Assembly: GCF_040115645.1 (NCBI RefSeq)
Contig: NC_089569.1
Coordinates: forward strand, 1,488,001 to 1,552,000
DNA: 64,000 bases
Reading direction: 5' to 3'
DNA from: Euwallacea fornicatus
Taxonomy: Eukaryota > Arthropoda > Insecta > Coleoptera > Curculionidae
Below the pieces are notes generated by a model. The model was not told the origin of the DNA and did no database searches. It worked only from the letters and a program-made list of their open reading frames with translations. Position 1 is the first letter of the stretch. Each line of letters begins with the position of its first letter. A program made the translations under genes and the position numbers. Positions 11,548-24,049 of this stretch are shown here, piece by piece.

Positions 11548-14224
11548 ATGTCGCAATCACACTACAGTGACGCGGAAGACTCTCTTACGGAGACAGACAA
11601 CAGCATTTTAAGGAAGAGGAAAATATGGGATCCTGAGAGTGAGTCCATTGCTTCAGAAATTAAAGATCTTCTGGAAGATGACGTTAACTCATTGGTAAGT
11701 TTCTGATTTTAAACTTCTGAAAGTTACTCTAGTTATGTAAGTTACTTTATAAATTCAGGGAGTTCTCCTTTTTGCGCTTACTTAAGTGTGTGAGCCTAAA
11801 GTCTAGCTTTACACAGTAATCTGGAAAGCCTGGACCTCATAAAAAGTCAATGAGTAGGTCAAATAGGCATTAATCTAGTTTAAAACATTGGGCACCACAG
11901 GTCTTTGATTATAGTTTGCGAAATTATTTGACCTTCAACGGTTCAGGAACAAAATGAAGATTAAAGGAATTTTAATGAGCTCATATTGACATATGTGTAT
12001 TTTACAATTTTAACTCACTTATCTAAAGCCTATCCTTATTGCATATTTTGTATTTAACTTTTTAAATTTGTTGTCATATTGTCAATAATTCAGATGAATA
12101 GGCAAACTGGACCACTTTATAATAAATAAAAATCACTTGGCCAATTACTATTGATCCTTCCTACATGCTATGTTGCCAACACTTAGCTTATGCTTCTAAA
12201 TTTAAATATCATTTAACTATTAATATAAATTAAACAATTTTCCATTCCTTTTGCTTAATTAAAGGTCAGTTACTAGACAATTTCAATTTCATCTTTAGTT
12301 TTTTGCTCCAATAGGTGGAGGAGGACTGCATAGGCTGTCCTTTACCTTCGACCCCTGAGGATGAGAACGTCTTGGACTCAGAAATGAGTGACGTGCTTAA
12401 GGCTGCCGTGCTAGGTACAGGTAGTGTAGTGTTGGCCATTTTTCTACAAATTTTAATATAACCGTGAAATCATTGATTCAACAAAAAATCAAAGGTTAAA
12501 GTGCATAATTTCAATTATTCAATTTTTATTTAAAGAAATTATCTGTAAGCGTGTCTGGGAAAGACACCTGTTGTCAAAGCTTAAGAGCAGTATAGAAACC
12601 TTTATTTTTATCCATTATTGATTACAGCAAAATTAGAAAGCCGAGACTGGTAGCATGAATTATTCAACTTGCCTTTGCGGAAACGTTCTTAATTAATTAC
12701 GAATTTCTATTTCTCCATTACCAATTTATCATTGCACAACCTGCTAGGCGCTCATAAGTTGAAATATGAACCTTATTTCCATAGTCCATTTAGAATGTAA
12801 ATTAGGTATCATGTAGATGAAGGATAGATGTTGACAACGTAAGACGAATTTCACTAATTGTATTTTTCTTTTCCCTTCTCTCAAACCTTTCCTCTTACCT
12901 CCCTTAGCCGCCTTGATACCAAAATTTTCAGGTGACGACCTTGATATCACCACTTTAGCCCAAAATGCAGCCTCCCAGGCTGAGCATGTGGTTAGGCGGA
13001 TGATAGCAGTGGGCTGGAGCGTTTGTCACTTTCATCATCTACCTGACTGGTTACAAGTAAGCATTTTAATTTACAAACTTTCTTTAATTTAGAAATATTT
13101 ATGAGACGCTTTTTCCCCCAGGATAACGACTTTCTTGAAAGGGGCCACAGACCACCACTGCCTAGTTTTAGAGCTTGTTTTAAGAGTATATTTAGAATCC
13201 ATACTGAAACCGGTAACATTTGGACGCACATGCTCGGCTGCGTTGCCTTTATAGGTACTTTTTCATTCTCGCAATTTTAGCGTGGTCATGACGATTTTTG
13301 TTTTCAGGCATAGCAATCTATTTCCTCATGCGACCACATTTAGAAATTGAGCTACAGGAGAAAATAGTGTTTGGGGCTTTCTTTGCTGGGGCCATCATCT
13401 GCCTTGGATTCTCGTTCATATTCCACACGGTTAATTGTCACTCTCAGTTTGTGGGAAAGCTATTTTCGAAGTTGGATTACTGCGGAATTGCCTTATTGAT
13501 CATGGGCAGCTTTGTACCCTGGTTATATTACGGGTTTTATTGTCATTTTAAACCAAAGGTGAGCTTGCTAATTAAAATACCTTGTTGACCACATGGGTAT
13601 TCCATAATATTATGAAATATCAACAATTCTTTAAGATTATCCAACAGTTCTAAAAAGCGCAATGCCCTAAAAATTACTATGGCTATACCTGGGAAACTCC
13701 AGACTTCATTTATGCAAATAAATTATTTTTTAACATAAATGTTTAGGTAATCTACCTGTCAGTGGTGTGTGCCCTGGGTATAACGAGCATCATGGTCTCC
13801 TTATGGGACAAATTCTCAGAGTCTGGTTGGCGACCTTTCCGGGCCGCTGTTTTTATGACTTTCGGCCTGAGCGGAATTGTACCAGCGATACACTTTGGAG
13901 TAGTGGAAGGATGGTTTACGCACGTCAGCCAGAAATCATTGGGGTGGCTCATTTTAATGGGGGTAAGTTTGTTTCAATATCCCAATTTGGTGCTTAGTTT
14001 TTCACTTTCATCAGGTCCTCTACATCGTAGGCGCAATGCTCTACGCTCTAAGAGTACCAGAGCGCTGGTTTCCCGGTAAGTTCGATATTTGGTTCCATTC
14101 TCACCAAATATTCCACGTGTTCGTCTTGGGCGGAGCCCTCGTCCACTTCCACGGCATATCCGAAATGGCCATGCACAGGGTGACCATCGGTCAGTGCGAA
14201 ATCACCGATCAGTTAATTTACTAG
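11548..14224 (+). CDS. AdipoR: Adiponectin receptor (PAQR family)
   Basis: Seven coding exons (11548-11694, 12315-12414, 12908-13056, 13122-13254, 13308-13558, 13747-13962, 14015-14224) total 401 residues. PAQR proteins are seven-helix membrane proteins, N-terminus cytosolic, with ceramidase-like activity affecting lipid metabolism and insulin signalling. After an acidic N-terminus comes LPDWLQDNDFLERGHRPPLP and SFRACFKSIFRIHTETGNIW, the family hallmark. Zinc ligands are visible: His in SFIFHTVNCHS and the pair in FHSHQIFH; the conserved Asp is in FSKLDYCGIALLIMGSF. PGKFDIWFHSHQIFH and VHFHGISEMAMHR close the protein. The start was chosen because the acceptor CCATCAG lies four bases upstream of ATG. 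An in-frame alternative acceptor sits inside exon 3 (see findings). Confidence 0.97.
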
Positions 14225-17200
14225 AGGCAGCGGCTTTATGGGTATTATAAAAGAAAAGTTCTAGTATTTTCCGATTATTAAGAACAGTCTGAAATCTTTG
14301 GTTCTGTGTGTTATCGGAGCCCGAACAGTGTAGGCGGGAAAATAATGTTGATTGTTGAATATTAATGTACAAATTTTCTCTTGGTAAAAGGGGGCCTATG
14401 GTGTTCGGCACAAAGCACTATGGAAATGAAGGGAATCAATGCAATTATGATTTAGCTCGTTTTATTAAGTGTATGGTTTGTGATTTGATCATAGTTGTGT
14501 ATTTTTGAATAATTTACACACGTTAGAAATTATTTTGTCGTTTTAAGTGGCACATTTGGTTTCATGAGTGCAGGCGTGTTGTTTATACACTCATTAATAA
14601 CATTTATATCTTAAAAATACATGTCAGTAAGTATTAGTTGTGATATTTTGGCGAAAACGCTCTATTATGAATACATTTCCTATTGTGTTTCCATGTGCGT
14701 GAGACAGAAGTGCATCGAGATTGCTCTGCTTACGCAAAAAGTACGCCGAGACCAGTTTGAAGTCTCCATGGAAACGTAGTAGATGTATGACTTAGACCCT
14801 TTACAACTATGGCTTTAGGTACGTTCAGTTGAAGCTTTAGCTCAGTGAAAACAACATTGCTGCAACAACTGAAGTTAATTTGGCCTGATTATTTAAGTGA
14901 GGTTTAAACTATTCTCATAGCCACGTTATTTTTTATGGAAGGACTCAAGTGAGTTAAAGCTGGAGGTCATCAAAGTTTAACATTTGCTTTTACAATCGGG
15001 CCTAAGTCTTACCCCTACATTCGGACCTTAAGAAAGTCCTTGGCTAAAAACTCGCATTGCCGATCACTAATTCGCTGACAGTAACGTAAAAAAATGAAAT
15101 ATTTTTATTTTGTTTTATATAATTCAGCTGGAAATCATTTTGTGGGATATCGTATAAACGCTGGCTCTGTGTATTAGCTCAAGCAGGTTTATATTCCTCG
15201 CAGCTAAGTTTAAAACGATTTTATCTTACAAATATGTAAGTTTTACAGCAGAGCCCGAACGCTTTAATAAGGGCACCTTAAAGTTATAATATTCCCATGT
15301 CTTACTGTGTGATAAAGCGATGACATAGAAGTGTTTAATCCGATTTGAGGCTTAAACAAGATCTGAAATTTCAGCTCCAGATTTGACGTATATTCTATTA
15401 ATTATCTGTCATAATGTTGAGTTTGAAGTAAAGGTGTACAGATGGGCCTTAAAGCGTTCGAACTCTAGTAAATTAATGATGAGGAATATCGAACGTTCTT
15501 GTCCATACCACTCTCTATTTCATTGCGGCTTTACACTTGACTTGAGGCGTGATCTATTGTTGCCTCCTAAATGCAGTGGAAAATTCTAAATCCATCTACG
15601 GTGGCTCAAACTTAAAAAAATTACATCATATTTCCGTTATATGTACCTATTTATTTCAAGTTTTACAAATAAATTGTTGAAAGTACTTTAGTAGACTTCT
15701 GTTCTTAAAAAATCTTCTACCTTGAAAAAACTCGATTGATCTTTTCAACTCGGAGCAGCGACCACCGAGACGGCAGAGCTAAACCTGTTTTTAAATTTCA
15801 TAAGATTGACCTCAAATATCGTGCAACTAAAATGATTAGGAGGTTCATAGGGGCCTAGCCTCACAAAAGTAACCGCCCTGCGGATTGTTTTATTGGCTGT
15901 GTTTGCACGAACAAATGGGAATTTGAATGAAACGTCCGAAGCAAATTTTTGGAACTTCTATTTGCTCTGAAATAGTACATTTCCTCATTATAACTGAGAC
16001 TTTTAAAATATATTTACAATAAACACCTCTCTACTAAATATTAAATGGTCTTTGTACACTCTTCTTTCAATGTTTTTTGGAAGATATTTTATTTACAAAA
16101 GTGGTCGTATGTACAAGGTGCCTTAAGAACTAAATAGTCATTCAAGTTTTTACAATACAACATTAATATATTAATTTTTTAATCTTCTAGAATGTCAGAC
16201 TCATTCGTGCCAAAACGTTACTGATAGTAACCAGTCGATTTCAAAACGATAAATGACAGGAAAAAGTTTTGGAAATGTGGATCGCGAACAAATATTCTGT
16301 TGTTTCAAAAGCTCGCACAACAACAAAAATTTTGCTCACATAAAATAAAAGGGGAATCCAGTTCAATATACGTAATATTATTTGATTTTATTGCTTTCGA
16401 TCGAACAAATTTTGAGTCCCGTCATTTTACCAACACTTTCAAAAATATATTAAACATCTCTTCTTAAAAACTAAACAAGGATTTTTGAGAATTTTAGACC
16501 TATGGCAGGATGCTCTCCGCTTCGGCACTAACTCGTGCCAAAAGGTCTCGTTGCTTTACTTATACGTATACTTAAAAAAAGAGATCTAATACGCCTTAAG
16601 GAATACTTTTGTTTTGTAAAAGAGGCGCTAAAACCAGGAGTTTATGTCCTCGTGTTAAAGCGCGTTATTATATGTTACACTATACTGGGAGATGAAGTTA
16701 GATTTATAATTTCTCTATGGAGTTGATGGTTGGAAATAAAAAATGGTGTTGGCCATTTTTTGATGAATTTGCCTGTTGGTGAAACAAAATTGACAACATC
16801 TGTTTGTTATGGAGTGGAAAAAATATGTAGTACAAGGTCGAAACCCGAAAAAAATCAACAATTTTATAACCATTGTTTTAAAGCTTTGTAATTGCTCAGT
16901 GCTAAAGACTCGCCACCGCACAAAAATAACAAGGGACATTTGTCATTGCAACACCTTTTCAGAAGTTCTTCGGTGCAAATGCTAAATTTCTAATATTAAT
17001 AACAACATGTCCCTCAGGACTAGAAACGCCGACAACGAAGTTGGGACCTTGTGGGTGCTAAATTATTCCTCAACTCTGCGACACATATTTTTGTTATAAA
17101 GAACAGGCTTCATACGATTAATGTCGATTCTATATGGACGAGTCTTGAAACACCGAGGGTATGTTACTTTAGAGATTTTCTAAAGACAATTCGATTTGCT

Positions 17201-17827
17201 TTGCAAAATTCTAAAACGAAAAATAGAGATCTCAATCTAAATCAACAGAAAACAAAAACGTACATAATAACTACGTATTTACACAAATTTTGAATACCTG
17301 TAACTACTTGTAGCAGTCCATCGTTTTCGATTCAAAGCGCCTTGCGAAATTTATCAATAATGAAACAAAGAAATTAAACTTATTAAAAAAAAAATGTAAA
17401 AATAAATAAGTCTCTCGAAAAATAATCACTGACTAAAATACAAATATCACTTGTTTGCTTTTTTGCCAAAACTAAGCCTCATATAAGAGACTTGCCACTT
17501 AAGGGTCAAGTTATTAATGCTCTGTAAGTTGATTTTTTTAGCAACACGAAGCACAGCATAGGTATTAAAACTACCTTGATATTAAAATTAATACTACATT
17601 AATAACTTGGCTCTAAAGCAGGATAAGTTCAGATATTAAGAAACACTCATCAGGCAAAATGTCTCTTCGTCAATGATTGTCAGTTAAGATGAAACTGGTG
17701 AATGAAAACGGGCCCTAAAAAAAGCTTCTTAACAGCTGAAATTCTGCACTAAACTGGGTAAAAACGTTGATTTTCTTGCATATAATTGTACTTAAAAGTT
17801 ACGAGAGACGGCCTAAAGGGAATGATA
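14225..17827. other. AdipoR/Mnt convergent 3' region, 3.6 kb, no gene seen
   Basis: AT-rich DNA between the converging AdipoR and Mnt stops. It probably holds both 3' UTRs: AATAAA-type signals on the + strand occur around 15668 and 16018. Short open frames here (for example 16535-16726 and 17051-17293) have no homology that I recognise. Confidence 0.6.
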
Positions 17828-20800
17828 CTAGCTCCCGGGTCGCGGGCTAGCTGTACTAACCACAACCATAGGTTTGACAATGTATTGGGTTAAAGGCACC
17901 ACTTTGCCGTTGATTTGGCCATTAATACCTAGAAAAAACTTTGATGAATAAGCTTTACTTTAGTACAACAAACGTGATAAATTACCGTTTAGTTGTTGTG
18001 GTGTAGTGATAAAATGGGTGGACACCAGCGGAGCCAACTCGGTCAAACCCTTGTGGGGAACAATGGCCACTTTTTGAAGTACCAAACCTTGATTTACCGG
18101 ATAAGTCATGGGCAGCACTGAGATACCGGTTGTTTGTACTGGTTGGGTCAACTGAAAAATTTCATAATTTGATACTTTACCGCGATTGAAAATTCAAAAA
18201 ATGTACATATCAGATATGAATATATATATATATATATCAAACGTCAGATTTTGCATTGCATTGCATTTACAGAAATCTCTAGTTAAATTAATCAACTGCA
18301 CCTCTTTACCTCTTTGGTAGCTGTAGATGAGGGAGCTACAGTCACAACTCCCTTACTCGCAATAGCAATTTTGCCATCCCCATTCATGGCCGTTATCACA
18401 GAGTTTGTCTGACTTATCACAGGCACCTCGCTCGCACTGGACACCAAATCTGAAGTGGAACCTGCCACCGTGACCAATCCCGGACTGGCCACTGTCACCA
18501 CGTTAAGGGAGTTGCCCAAACTTACTGAAATGTCCTCACTGTATTCTGCGTATGTGTCCTCTGCTGTGGCATGTTCCACTTTGATTGGCGAGCACTCGCT
18601 GATAGTGTAAGAGGGACTAACAATTGTGGGGCTCATTGAGGTGCTGCTGCTTTAATAAAGATTCGTTTCTTGAATGTGTCATTATAGGACGAGTGGTGTG
18701 GTCACCTGGGACTAGGACTGGTGCCCATTGAACCTTCACCACTGTCTCTCTGCTTCATCCGTTGAGAAAGGCTGGTGGTGCTAGACGGAATTTCGGAAAC
18801 GATTTTGGAAAAATCCAGATTACCAAAAGGGGAATCTTTCTTCAAGGTTGCTAATCGCTGCTGGTATGCAATTTTCTCTCTTGCAAGCCGCTCTAATTGG
18901 TGTTCATACTCGCTCTCTCTGCGTTTTAATGTCTGGATGTATCTGTTAAAACAAGTTACTAAAAAAATATGATTTTCTTTAAATACACTCACTTTAAGGC
19001 CGAATGCAAAATACTCAGGTTCGAAGTTTTCTTTTCATCACCATTGGCGGGAAGTTGCTTCTTGAGGAGATCAAAGCATTCCTTTAAGTGCGCCCTTCGA
19101 CATTTCTCCAGCTTGTTGTGCACCTCTCTTGTACCTAGTATATCATAAACTTATGATATACTAAAGAAACTTGAGGCACATCAAATCGGATATTTAAATT
19201 TCCTATAATTTCCCCACAGATGCTAAAAATTGGACTTACCCGATCTGAAAACCATGGGAGGTTGTTTAATTTTCTTTGGTTCGCTTGGTCCGGTTTCGTC
19301 GATTACCAGCGGATTCATAATGTCGAAAGAATTATGCATTATACGTTTTTGGGACTGAGACATTGTGGTGCTGGAAATGTGGCCGTCTTGCTCTTTTTTT
19401 ATTTGGGGCAGGTTTGGTACTGGTGAGCCATTTTCGGGAGAAGTTGTTGACGGTGGTGATACTGCTGCGGCTTTGAATTAGAAAGAAAGTTTTGATTGAC
19501 GTTTTCTTTTTCGCGAAGTTATTTACCGTGTATTCCTTGAAGGAAGGTTGAAGATATGTTGTTACTTGAAATGACGACGGTTTGAGTCGGTGGAGGGTGA
19601 GATCCGTTTCCGAGGGCAGGAGAATTTAGGATTTTTACTGGCTGGAGCGAAAAAGTCTGCGGAGGTGCTCCGCCGGTCTGTAATTACAATAAACAATGAA
19701 CGTAATACATTTCGCGAAGAAGGATAACTTAACGAGTATAATTCTGATGTGCGGCCCTAATTCTTCTTAAGAAACCCTTGTTAGACGTGAGTCTTAAATA
19801 GGCAACCAGATATTCGCAACGTAGCATTCAAATGTTTTTCTATAACTTTTTGGTTTGTTTGTATCATGGAATTCGATGAATTAAAACATTTGTAAAAAAG
19901 CTGTTGCTAATAAAGTTCAATAAATAGTGTTGAGTACTGCAAATAAAAAATAATAACACTGTTGGAACAGTCTATGAACGTGACTCGCAAATTGCGGAAA
20001 TGAAGTAGCTTCCAAACGATTGTATTTCAATCCGGCCAATGTCTTCAGATTTTGAACAGTGCTCCCGGTTTTCGTCACATATCGTATTGTGTGGGTACAT
20101 AACATGACAAAATTACATTACTCTTGAGAAAATAGTGAGAATGGAAATAAAGAACTTCTGTGTGTAATTTGACAAAAAAAAAACATTCTAAATAACTATA
20201 TTAAACACGGCCACAAATAAGGCGGATGAACTATCGCCATCTAGCGCCAGCGTCGTAAAGTATTAAAAAATTAAGGCAACTAAAATTGATATTATGCCAA
20301 AAGATGGCAAAATATGCGAAAGTGTGGTGATAATGGTGCGAGTATAATTTTAATGTTCTTTGAATATCAAAATGGAGAGTGTTGTTACTAAAAGTCAAAT
20401 ATGGCGAATATAAATTTGAGTCTAAAAATAATCAAAAAATGGCGGACTCGTCTAGACTGATCGTAACATTTGTCGCTTGGCTGTCGTAATAAATACGTTG
20501 TTCTTGGGTGATTTTCTTATGTTATATGTATTAAAATCATGGTGGTATAATAGTAAGTCCATCAACATTTCAATCAAATCAATTAAACAAAGAAGAAAAA
20601 AACGTCCTAACGCAGACCGTCAACTTAACCTAAATGGATTTTTATTGAAATTAAAAATTTTTAATTGATAATTTTAATAGGAAGTCATAACCAGGTTGTT
20701 TTAAAATTATTATTAGGGTGATTTGATTCGATCTTTTATAAAAGAAATAGAACGTATATCGTATTGTGGAGGTTAAAAAAATGTTTAAAATGTGTATTAA

Positions 20801-21516
20801 AATGATTTTAGTTTTAACTCTAATCCAATGAGTCATGCGAAAAGCCTCAAATAAAAAAAATAATAATAATTTTCTAATTGGTACTTTATGAGAAGGTAGT
20901 GGCGTGCAGTTTTTTCCTTCGAAAATATTCAAGGACGTGCTGATACGTACGCTGCTGGAAATAATTTTTTTTTGCGTTTTCTGTGTTCATTAACATCTAC
21001 CAATTTTTTTCTTCTTTTAAAACTTAATAATTCCGTATTGTCGTTCGAATTGATATTTTAGAAAAGCAGCCAACGAAAAAACACTTTTTTTTAGGCCTTT
21101 TTGCTAGTGGAAGGATTTTCCGAATTTCAGAATCGCCCTGTATACGCACTTTTAAGGTTTACCCTAATCCTAGTTTAGAGAAAATTGACGGAAACGGCCA
21201 TCAAACGGTAGTTGTACGGCAACAGGTGGTGGTGAGAAGTCATCAAACTTACCCTGTTCGGTACGTGGGTGGATCCCCCATTGACCGTAGTCACCGCGCG
21301 GATCGTCGTCGTTGCTAAATGGTGCGGATCCCCGACAGTCCTGTGTTGTCGCTCTTCCTGTTCCTGCATTTCCAAAAATTTTGCCGCCTCCAGAAGCGTG
21401 TTTAGGCTCATTTTGCTGGACCCGTCGCCGTTGCCACCGACCACCGACTGCAACAGGATGATTTTCACGTTAGATACCCCCGATTTTGGTAAGAGTTTCT
21501 GCTTAGGCGACGACAT
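17828..21516 (-). CDS. Mnt: Max-binding protein MNT (bHLH-zipper repressor)
   Basis: Eight exons (21253-21516, 19527-19677, 19240-19470, 18993-19134, 18706-18942, 18310-18649, 17986-18151, 17828-17928) sum to 543 residues. Mnt pairs with Max, binds CACGTG E-boxes and recruits Sin3/HDAC, opposing Myc. The Sin3-interacting helix is SLNTLLEAAKFLEMQEQEE. The basic region and helix 1 read REVHNKLEKCRRAHLKECFD, the second helix NLSILHSALKYIQTLKRRES, and the zipper continues EYEHQLERLAREKIAYQQRL. The C-terminal half is Ser/Thr/Val-rich and low in complexity. Two starts are possible: 21516, or 21411 at MSLNTLLEAA, which matches the vertebrate MNT N-terminus better and has AAA before ATG. The first intron is 1.57 kb. 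CACGTG sites lie upstream at 22018 and 24911. Confidence 0.95.
19136..19163. repeat. 13-bp inverted repeat at the Mnt bHLH-exon acceptor
   Basis: TAGTATATCATAA, a two-base loop, then TTATGATATACTA: perfect arms. On the minus strand it is the last part of the intron before the exon coding the basic/HLH region (19134 downward). The AG of the acceptor lies at the hairpin's edge. Confidence 0.85.
20710..21151. mobile_element. Possible decayed TIR element in Mnt intron 1
   Basis: The right end TCAGAATCGCCCTGTATA, read in reverse complement, resembles the left TTAGGGTGATTTGATTCG, as in short TA-flanked DNA elements with CAGGG ends. The arms are too diverged to be sure. Confidence 0.3.
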
Positions 21517-22017
21517 TTTTTTTTCTATGGTAAAATCGTGAGTAATAAGTAGGCTGTGTTGGTAAATAGTCGTGGACGTGAACAGAGATACTATTGCGGA
21601 TACACACATAACAAACAGAAACAACGTCACACACGCGAGATCTTGGTTGATTTAGGGGAGGGGAAGGTCGAAAAGGGGGGCAAAGGCAATGTTGCCACAT
21701 AAATTTAAGAAGCTATCATGACTTAATTGGTCAAATCAAATAATCATGAAATAATGTAATAAGTTAGCTAAGATTTACTCAAAAAAAAGCAATTTATGTA
21801 ATATCATTAACACACATTTTTTTTAAATAAAAACCCAACCACTTGGCAACTATGCGGTCTGGGAGGGGCAACAGATTGAAAAAAAGACTAGAAACACGTT
21901 TCTAGTTTGCAACACCGTTGCCAAATCCAAATTTCGATCTTGTTTTATGTAATCCGCCAATGTGGGCGTTTGTAAACAGGATCCACCCGCAACTGCAAAA
22001 AAGCGTGTGTGTACAAT

Positions 22018-22023
22018 CACGTG
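22018..22023. promoter_or_regulatory. CACGTG E-box upstream of Mnt
   Basis: A palindromic CACGTG, the site bound by Myc/Max and Mnt/Max, lies about 500 bp upstream of the Mnt start codon. A second is at 24911-24916. Whether either is used is not shown by sequence alone. Confidence 0.4.
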
Positions 22024-24005
22024 ACATCTGACATCACTAATGATCCGCAACAAATTAAAATGTTTTCATTTAACTCGACACCCTCATCAGGTATTTTTTA
22101 GGTCACGTTATAATTATCATTAGTCACGTTTCAAAGTTCCGATTGCCTTTAGCCTTTCAAAGGCACTAAAACGTGCTCGTGTTAAGATCAACAATTGTTA
22201 CGTCGCTGTGTTTAACGACATAAGTGACCAATGGCAAAGGCCCCCCGAAATGTTTATAAACCCATTTGAGTACCTTAGGCATGGTCGAGCAATGTTGCCG
22301 CTTTTTTTAAATTGAACTAAAAAAGATTTATATAAGGTAGAACTTCTTTTTAGGTTATATGGCAACGTTGGTTATGTGCCTGTAGTGGAGCATGGCTTTT
22401 CGCGCACCACGCACCTTTCGGGCAATGTTGCCTTGTCAAATAAACTTTTATAGCATAATCGATTTTTAGGAATAATAATTTCCTTGCAATTTATTGTTTG
22501 TTTGAAACTATTTTATTTTTTAATCAAAACACTCGCGTCTGAGAAAAATCGTATATTCCCCAATATTCAATTATATTTATTTGCAAACAATGCGTTGAAA
22601 ATATCAAGCAATACAATAATACATATTAATAATAAACATGTGTAAATTTATATTATTTTAAAAGCAGTTGGGTGGTTTTCACTACCGTTTCTATTGAATT
22701 TATATTAATTCGAATCTTTAATGATATTTGGCAGTTTCTATTGGCTTAAGTTTTGAATGCACATGAATCTAATATAAAAAATAGACATAATCCAGATGCC
22801 TTTTGAATGATATATTCGATACCTCAATGTTGCTATACGTAAAATTTTATTTTTAGAGTGTAATTAAAATACAAAGTATGGCCAATTTCCGTTTTTGATT
22901 AATCTCTCTGTCCCCATTCAGGTATGAAACGGATTTATCTCTTTATCTGTATGAGGCAGATGCTGATATGACTTCAGCGCAAACTATTTCCAAAAACGTA
23001 CTATTTCACAATATGAACGATCGGTGAGTTCTACAAAAAACAGCCCATAGATTAATCAAATCAGGAATTTTGCTTATTTAAGATAATCTAAAGAATGCGA
23101 ATACACATGTACGTTAGGTATTTACGTCACAAGTCCAGTAGGTGACCTATAACAAGATGAGTTTTTTACAGGCGAGCCGACGTCAGGAGTCGAATCTGGA
23201 AAATTTTAGTAATGCAACCCAGTGATTCTGTATCATGTATTATTTTATTTTATATTATTCCTAATTTATAAAAGTTTACGATTTTGAACAAAAACAACTA
23301 ATTTTTCTTGAAAATATGGTGAATGCGGATTTTGCTCTCTCTACTCAATTAAAAATTTATTAAGACATGAAGGTTCCAAATGCATTTTTATTTCATAATT
23401 TATTGAGCATTTACATTCAAAAAGATGAATGCTGCGATGTGCAAATTATCTTTAGGTAAAAATTGGTGCCCACAATGATCACAATAGAAAAATGATCATT
23501 TTGAGTTAAAGAATGATTGTGGGAAGGACCAATTAGAGCCGATAAAGTTGCTTAGATAGAACATTGTAGTGCCAGGTACAAAATCTTCAATTTACTGACT
23601 GAGGCTGTATAATAGTAAAGCTCGGCGGCTTTTACTTATGCTTTGAAAAGTACCTATTAGAAAAGTGATGCTATGAATCATCTGATACTTTTATAAATTA
23701 TCAGGGGGAAAAACGTACTATGCACCTTGATCTATGTATATGCTCCACTTTGCCATTTTAGCAACGCCTCAGGCCTGTATAATGATGATAAAGAAGGTAC
23801 TTGTACCAGTGTGTTATATTCATAACCGAGTTAATAACTCATCACAATATCGTTTTATCAATTTACTAAAGAAACAATAACAAAACCTCCATATCGGGTT
23901 ACATTTTTTTACACTCAATACTTATTTATCGCAGCAATATTCCAATTTAACACAGCAATATTTTTTTTGCTCTTTGTAATTACTCCGGTAATGGTTGAAT
24001 TTATG

Positions 24006-24036
<31 letters not shown>

Positions 24037-24049
24037 CTGAGGGAACTAC

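Noticed and set aside
21850..22053. Minus-strand frame with a motif-like LADYIKQDRNLDLATVL
   Set aside because: No in-phase exons around it and no family match; lies among repeated GTTGCC motifs.
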